Positions 62,874-64,000 of a stretch of 64,000 nt of DNA are shown here, piece after piece. The first letter of the stretch is position 1; every line of letters begins with the position of its first letter. The stretch lies in NCBI GenBank assembly GCA_023393125.1, contig JAEWMQ010000101.1, positions 37,341 through 101,340 of the forward strand, read 5' to 3'. Made by a program: the position numbers and the translations under genes. This DNA comes from Bacillota bacterium (GTDB lineage: Bacteria; Bacillota; Clostridia; Lachnospirales; Cellulosilyticaceae). Below the pieces are notes generated by a model, which did no database searches, was not told the origin of the DNA, and saw nothing but the letters and a program-made list of their open reading frames with translations.

Positions 62874-63794
62874 ATGGAACAACAAATGAAGTTATCGATT
62901 ATTATCGTTAACTATAATACATATCATTTAACAAAGCAGACGATAGAGTCGATACTAGATAAGTCATATCCTTTTGAATTTGAAGTGCTTTTAGTTGATA
63001 ATGCCTCCTCAGATGGCAGCATACAAGCATTACAAAAAGATTTTGAGTCATACAAAGAGCAGGTACATGTTATTATTAATGAGACTAATTTAGGTTTTGG
63101 TAAAGCAAATAATATAGGAATGAAGGAGAGTAAAGGAGACTATATCTTGCTCCTTAATTCGGATACAGTAGTAATAGATGATTGTTTAGAAAAATGCCTA
63201 AGTTATATAGAGAAAGCTGGGATGGTAGGAGCTTTAGGCTGTAGGGTAGTTTTAGGGGATGGTTCTTTAGACCATGCTTGTAAGAGAGGCTTTCCTACGC
63301 CTAAAGCATCACTTTACTATTTCTTAAAGTTGGATAAAAAGAATCCTATGAAGTATGGTTTATATGATGCACTTCATTTAAGGGAAGATGAAGTAGGTGA
63401 AGTAGATGCCCTTATGGGAGCCTTTATGTTGATGCCTAGAAAGGTGTTAGATGAAGTGGGTTTATTTGATGAGGACTACTTTATGTATGGAGAAGATATT
63501 GACCTTTGCTATCGGATTAAAGCAGCAGGGTACAAGGTGGTGTATTATCCTGAAGGACGTATTATTCATTATAAAGGTGGCAGTTCAAAGAAACGCCGCA
63601 CGAAGGTTATCTACGATTTCCACCATGCTATGTGGATTTTTTATAGAAAACACTATTATAAAGAATACAATTTGGGGATAACTATTTTAGTTTGGTTAGG
63701 TATTTGGAGTAAGTATTTACTGGAGCTAGCTAAAAACAGCGTGAAACCAAAGAAAGAAGTATTGACAGAAACATCCACACAGGTATCTCAATAG
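62874..63794 (+). CDS. Family 2 glycosyltransferase
   Basis: A 306-residue GT2 enzyme. LSIIIVNYNTYHLTKQTIESIL opens the fold; DNASSDGSI and LLLNSDTVV near residue 93 hold the metal-binding residues. FDEDYFMYGEDIDLCYRIKAAG near 198 is the typical acceptor-side motif, and GGSSKKRRTKVIYDFHHAM follows. It is rhamnosyltransferase-like and paralogous to the gene at 57817. The ATG lies after AAAGGTG. It is the last complete gene before the IS element. Confidence 0.93.
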   Translation: MEQQMKLSIIIVNYNTYHLTKQTIESILDKSYPFEFEVLLVDNASSDGSIQALQKDFESYKEQVHVIINETNLGFGKANNIGMKESKGDYILLLNSDTVVIDDCLEKCLSYIEKAGMVGALGCRVVLGDGSLDHACKRGFPTPKASLYYFLKLDKKNPMKYGLYDALHLREDEVGEVDALMGAFMLMPRKVLDEVGLFDEDYFMYGEDIDLCYRIKAAGYKVVYYPEGRIIHYKGGSSKKRRTKVIYDFHHAMWIFYRKHYYKEYNLGITILVWLGIWSKYLLELAKNSVKPKKEVLTETSTQVSQ

Positions 63795-63873
63795 TAGATT
63801 GACTAGCAAAAAGAAACTGATGGCAATAATATAATAAAATAGTTTAAGGCATGCCAAAAAGGCTCAAGCGATG

Positions 63874-64000
63874 TGTACCGACCCCCAAAAGTTAGACCAA
63901 AAAATCTAACCATTGGAGGTCGGTATTTTTATGTCAAAATATAGTTTTGAATTTAAGAAACAAGTGGTTTTAGAATATCTGAATGGTGAAGGTGGAACTC
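63874..64000 (+). mobile_element. Left end of an IS3-family element
   Basis: The element seems to begin with TGTACCGACCCCCAAAAG at 63874. A nested inverted repeat follows: TACCGACC (63876-63883) with GGTCGGTA (63918-63925), and inside it GTTAGA (63891-63896) with TCTAAC (63905-63910). OrfA starts at 63931. The rest lies beyond the window. Confidence 0.75.
63931..64000 (+). CDS. IS3-family transposase OrfA, N-terminal fragment
   Basis: The first 23 residues, MSKYSFEFKKQVVLEYLNGE, match the start of IS150-type OrfA helix-turn-helix proteins. GGAGGTCGG lies 6 bases upstream within the right half of the leader hairpin. It is cut by the window end. Confidence 0.8.
   Translation, partial: MSKYSFEFKKQVVLEYLNGEGGT

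Noticed and set aside
1..64000. tRNA or rRNA genes
   Set aside because: I saw no cloverleaf with a GTTCRANNC arm and no rRNA-like stretch. A covariance-model scan would be decisive.

Overview
The window looks like a chromosomal segment of an AT-rich, endospore-forming Gram-positive anaerobe of the class Clostridia. A tricistronic GerA-type germination operon and spoIIR show sporulation. SLH-domain and copper-amine-oxidase-like-domain (CAO-like) surface proteins, a fructose PTS and a maltodextrin operon fit a polysaccharide-degrading lachnospiraceous species. Cellulosilyticum is my best guess, from protein style only; no database was consulted.

Layout. (1) 1-2.4 kb: the 3' end of a cardiolipin synthase, a lone iolB and a broken chemoreceptor gene. 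(2) 2.6-5.5 kb, minus strand: the fruK-fruA operon. (3) 6-15.8 kb: a maltodextrin module. It holds a LacI-type regulator, a solute-binding lipoprotein, two permeases, malQ, glgP and a second, paralogous LacI regulator. Near-identical operator-like sites lie just downstream of the -10 boxes of the first regulator gene and of malQ. (4) 15.9-23.1 kb: a CLC_0170-like small protein, gerKA-KB-KC, a REP-associated tyrosine transposase (RAYT), spoIIR and ddl. (5) 23.3-30.1 kb: a DUF1934 protein, galU, a secreted beta-repeat protein, an SLH protein and a membrane-anchored polysaccharide deacetylase. (6) 30.9-40.4 kb: four surface proteins with a shared C-terminal CAO-like domain, three of them with nearly the same signal peptide and codon usage typical of high expression. 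A decayed IS3 relic lies between the first two. (7) 40.5-63.8 kb: a large surface-polysaccharide locus. It holds a polyprenyl-phosphate sugar transferase, two Wzy/O-antigen-ligase-like proteins, rfbA/B/D/C for dTDP-L-rhamnose, an ABC exporter, MBOAT plus AlgX/J-like acetylation genes, UDP-galactopyranose mutase, an RgpF-like protein, two family 2 glycosyltransferases, and an unexplained pair (a membrane protein plus a PP2C-like phosphatase). The window ends in the left end of an IS3-family element.

The most striking signal is a dispersed 13-bp word, consensus GGGACRGKTCTTA. I count 24 copies, all between 2.5 and 28.3 kb and none in the last 35 kb. It occurs singly, as direct pairs, and as long perfect inverted pairs that sit as hairpins at gene ends. 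Eight copies lie inside coding sequences, in different reading frames. One copy lies just upstream of the RAYT gene, whose ribosome-binding site is itself inside a perfect 11-bp hairpin. Together these suggest a RAYT/REP-like system, or a DNA-level signal similar in layout to uptake sequences.
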